DNA of 64,000 nucleotides from Oligoflexia bacterium (GTDB lineage: Bacteria > Bdellovibrionota > Bacteriovoracia > Bacteriovoracales > Bacteriovoracaceae): contig JAAEST010000040.1 in the NCBI GenBank assembly GCA_024229115.1, positions 1 to 64,000 on the forward strand. Reading direction: 5' to 3'. Shown here piece after piece: positions 62,763 to 64,000 of the stretch (the first letter of the stretch is position 1; every line of letters begins with the position of its first letter). A program made the translations under genes and the position numbers. Below the pieces are notes generated by a model. That model saw only the letters and a list, made by a program, of their open reading frames with translations, was not told the origin of the DNA and ran no database searches.

Positions 62763-63795
62763 ACCCTCTATTTCTACTTGGGAAAAAGTTCTTAGAACAT
62801 CTCTCAAAAATCAAAAAGAGCTAGAAAGTTTCTTTGAATGTCCTTTTCCTGAAATCAACTACCCAATTCGAATTCCCCTTAGAGTAGCAAAGAAAATTAA
62901 AGACCTTGGATTCGATCATCCACTTGCTTTACAGTATTTACCACATAGAGATGAGAACCTCTCACAAGGCTCATTAGATCCTATTGGCGATCAAAAATTT
63001 CAACATGGAAAGATCATCCATCGCTATAACAATAGATTACTTGTTATCCCGACATCTACCTGCCCAGTTATATGTCGCTACTGCTTTAGAAAGAATGAAC
63101 TTTATGATGGAACTTTTGTCGATCGAGATTCATTGGAAAGAATTAAGAATTATTTAATTGATCATCCAGAAGTTGAAGAAGTTATATTTTCTGGTGGCGA
63201 TCCTTTCATTCTTTCAACTTCAGTATTGAGGAAATATACAGATATCATTAAGGAAATTGATAGCGTCAAAAATATTCGATTCCATACTCGTACTTTCATA
63301 ACAATCCCAGAGAGAATGGACATCGAGCTTCTAGATTATCTTGAAGGCATCATCTCTCATTTTGAAAATGTCACCATTATTCATCATATTAATCATGTCA
63401 GTGAACTAGATGAAGATATCTTAGATGTCCTTTCGAAAATGAGAAGATTACCTCTTCATCAATTTTCACAGTCCGTTCTTTTAAAGAATGTTAATGATAC
63501 TTCTAAAGATTTAATCGAGCTCTTTAAATCGCTCGCAAAAGTGGGATGCATTCCCTATTACCTACACCATCCAGATAATGCAAAAGGAACTCAGCATTTC
63601 TCTTTGTCTCTGGAGCAAGGTCGCAAGATTTATCATTCGCTTCGCAACCAACTTCCTGGTTGGATGATTCCTCAATATATTTTAGATATTCCAGAGGGAG
63701 AAGGAAAAGTCCCGGCCTTCAATCCTGAGGGGTTTAAGAGCTCTGGAAAATTCATCAACAAGTCTAGCGAGCTAGTTGACACTCAGATATTTTAG
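62743..63795 (+). CDS. epmB: EF-P beta-lysylation protein EpmB (radical SAM lysine 2,3-aminomutase family)
   Basis: EpmB makes (R)-beta-lysine that EpmA attaches to elongation factor P. The product (350 residues from the ATG at 62743) has the radical SAM cluster C107-x3-C111-x2-C114 in STCPVICRYCFRK, then FSGGDPFIL and the PLP/lysine region HHPDNAKGTQHF. KamA and EpmB belong to the same family; the length and short C-terminus fit EpmB better. epmA and efp are not in the window. The same frame is open further upstream, but that part lies in the previous gene. Confidence 0.88.
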   Translation: MEIQKNKPSISTWEKVLRTSLKNQKELESFFECPFPEINYPIRIPLRVAKKIKDLGFDHPLALQYLPHRDENLSQGSLDPIGDQKFQHGKIIHRYNNRLLVIPTSTCPVICRYCFRKNELYDGTFVDRDSLERIKNYLIDHPEVEEVIFSGGDPFILSTSVLRKYTDIIKEIDSVKNIRFHTRTFITIPERMDIELLDYLEGIISHFENVTIIHHINHVSELDEDILDVLSKMRRLPLHQFSQSVLLKNVNDTSKDLIELFKSLAKVGCIPYYLHHPDNAKGTQHFSLSLEQGRKIYHSLRNQLPGWMIPQYILDIPEGEGKVPAFNPEGFKSSGKFINKSSELVDTQIF

Positions 63796-63819
63796 GAATA
63801 AATTCTTCTCCACCAAAAT

Positions 63820-63842
63820 GCGGGTATAGCTCAGTTGGTAGA
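63820..63842 (+). pseudogene. Fragment of tRNA-Gly: copy of its first 23 bases
   Basis: GCGGGTATAGCTCAGTTGGTAGA is identical to the start of the tRNA-Gly gene at 63936. It ends after the D loop; the following 90 bases share nothing with a tRNA, and no matching acceptor strand (TACCCGC) is found downstream before the true gene. Confidence 0.75.
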
Positions 63843-63935
63843 CGCTCGAACCTTACGGTTCTCATGCCATGCCTGCACGTCATCAGACGCGAACACGTTT
63901 TGCATGACTCACATTTTTCTCTACCGAATATCTTT

Positions 63936-64000
63936 GCGGGTATAGCTCAGTTGGTAGAGCGTCTGCTTGCCATGCAGAAGGTCGCCTGTTCGAATCAGGT
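63936..64000 (+). tRNA. tRNA-Gly (GCC), cut by the window end
   Basis: The first 65 bases are present: acceptor GCGGGTA, D arm GCTCAGTTGGTAGAGC, anticodon arm TCTGCTTGCCATGCAGA with anticodon GCC, and T arm CCTGTTCGAATCAGG. The 3' acceptor strand lies outside the window. Confidence 0.94.

Noticed and set aside
1-64000. CRISPR arrays, rRNA genes or prophage modules
   Set aside because: No regularly spaced repeats, rRNA sequence or phage structural genes were seen; the only mobile signal is at 1-133.

Overview
The window looks like chromosome of a predatory bacterium of the Bdellovibrionota, most likely the Halobacteriovorax/Bacteriovorax lineage. This is inferred from low GC with strong A/T third positions, a very high share of secreted proteins, lipoproteins and outer-membrane barrels, a gliding-type ABC transporter (GldA/F/G-like), a TatT-type TRAP transporter, a secreted endonuclease I, nucleoside salvage genes and a non-enteric tmRNA tag (AESNFAPAMAA). 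No database search was possible, so the species is an inference.

Layout. 1-1110: end of a transposon (first codons of a transposase plus terminal repeats), the tmRNA gene, then a divergent ArsR-type repressor followed by a 25-residue peptide with eight cysteines. 1115-12799: envelope proteins, including a secreted Hsp20-like protein, a lipoprotein/FecR/TPR-barrel operon, two secreted hydrolases and a large metalloprotease. 12869-16058: Pal, a small lipoprotein, a CpoB-like protein and a phosphoesterase/tetraheme cytochrome lipoprotein. 16036-19157: DUF3015 protein, Lnb-like DUF4105 protein and a lipoprotein hydrolase that appears to start at ATT. 19243-22880: tsaD, rsmA, a FadL-like porin and smpB (partner of the tmRNA). 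22877-28259: an antiporter, then a salvage operon tdk-upp-hpt with a GHMP kinase and a DUF429-like protein. 28471-33719: Gld-type ABC operon. 33839-36411: NrnA-like phosphoesterase and an abundant-looking lipoprotein. 36522-41928: TRAP operon tatT-dctP-dctQ-dctM plus a Pro/Thr-rich secreted protein that appears to start at CTG. 42243-50886: maf, a FecR-like protein, a eukaryote-type ileS, and cti (fatty acid cis/trans isomerase) whose ribosome binding site is folded into a hairpin. 51021-58557: unknown secreted proteins, rpsU, rarA, endA and a soluble histidine kinase flanked by two divergent paralogues. 58733-64000: 2-oxoacid dehydrogenase E2 and E3, an exonuclease-WYL fusion, epmB, and tRNA-Gly(GCC) preceded by a copy of its own 5' third.

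Functionally most of the window serves the envelope (Tol-Pal lipoproteins, lipoprotein processing, barrels, TRAP and ABC import/export, membrane fatty acid isomerisation) and translation quality (ssrA/smpB, tsaD, rsmA, ileS, epmB, rpsU). The points most worth a second look are the ArsR/Cys-rich peptide unit, two genes whose signal peptides only appear if ATT and CTG are start codons, the hairpin over the cti ribosome binding site, the exonuclease-WYL fusion, and the extended TRAP operon.
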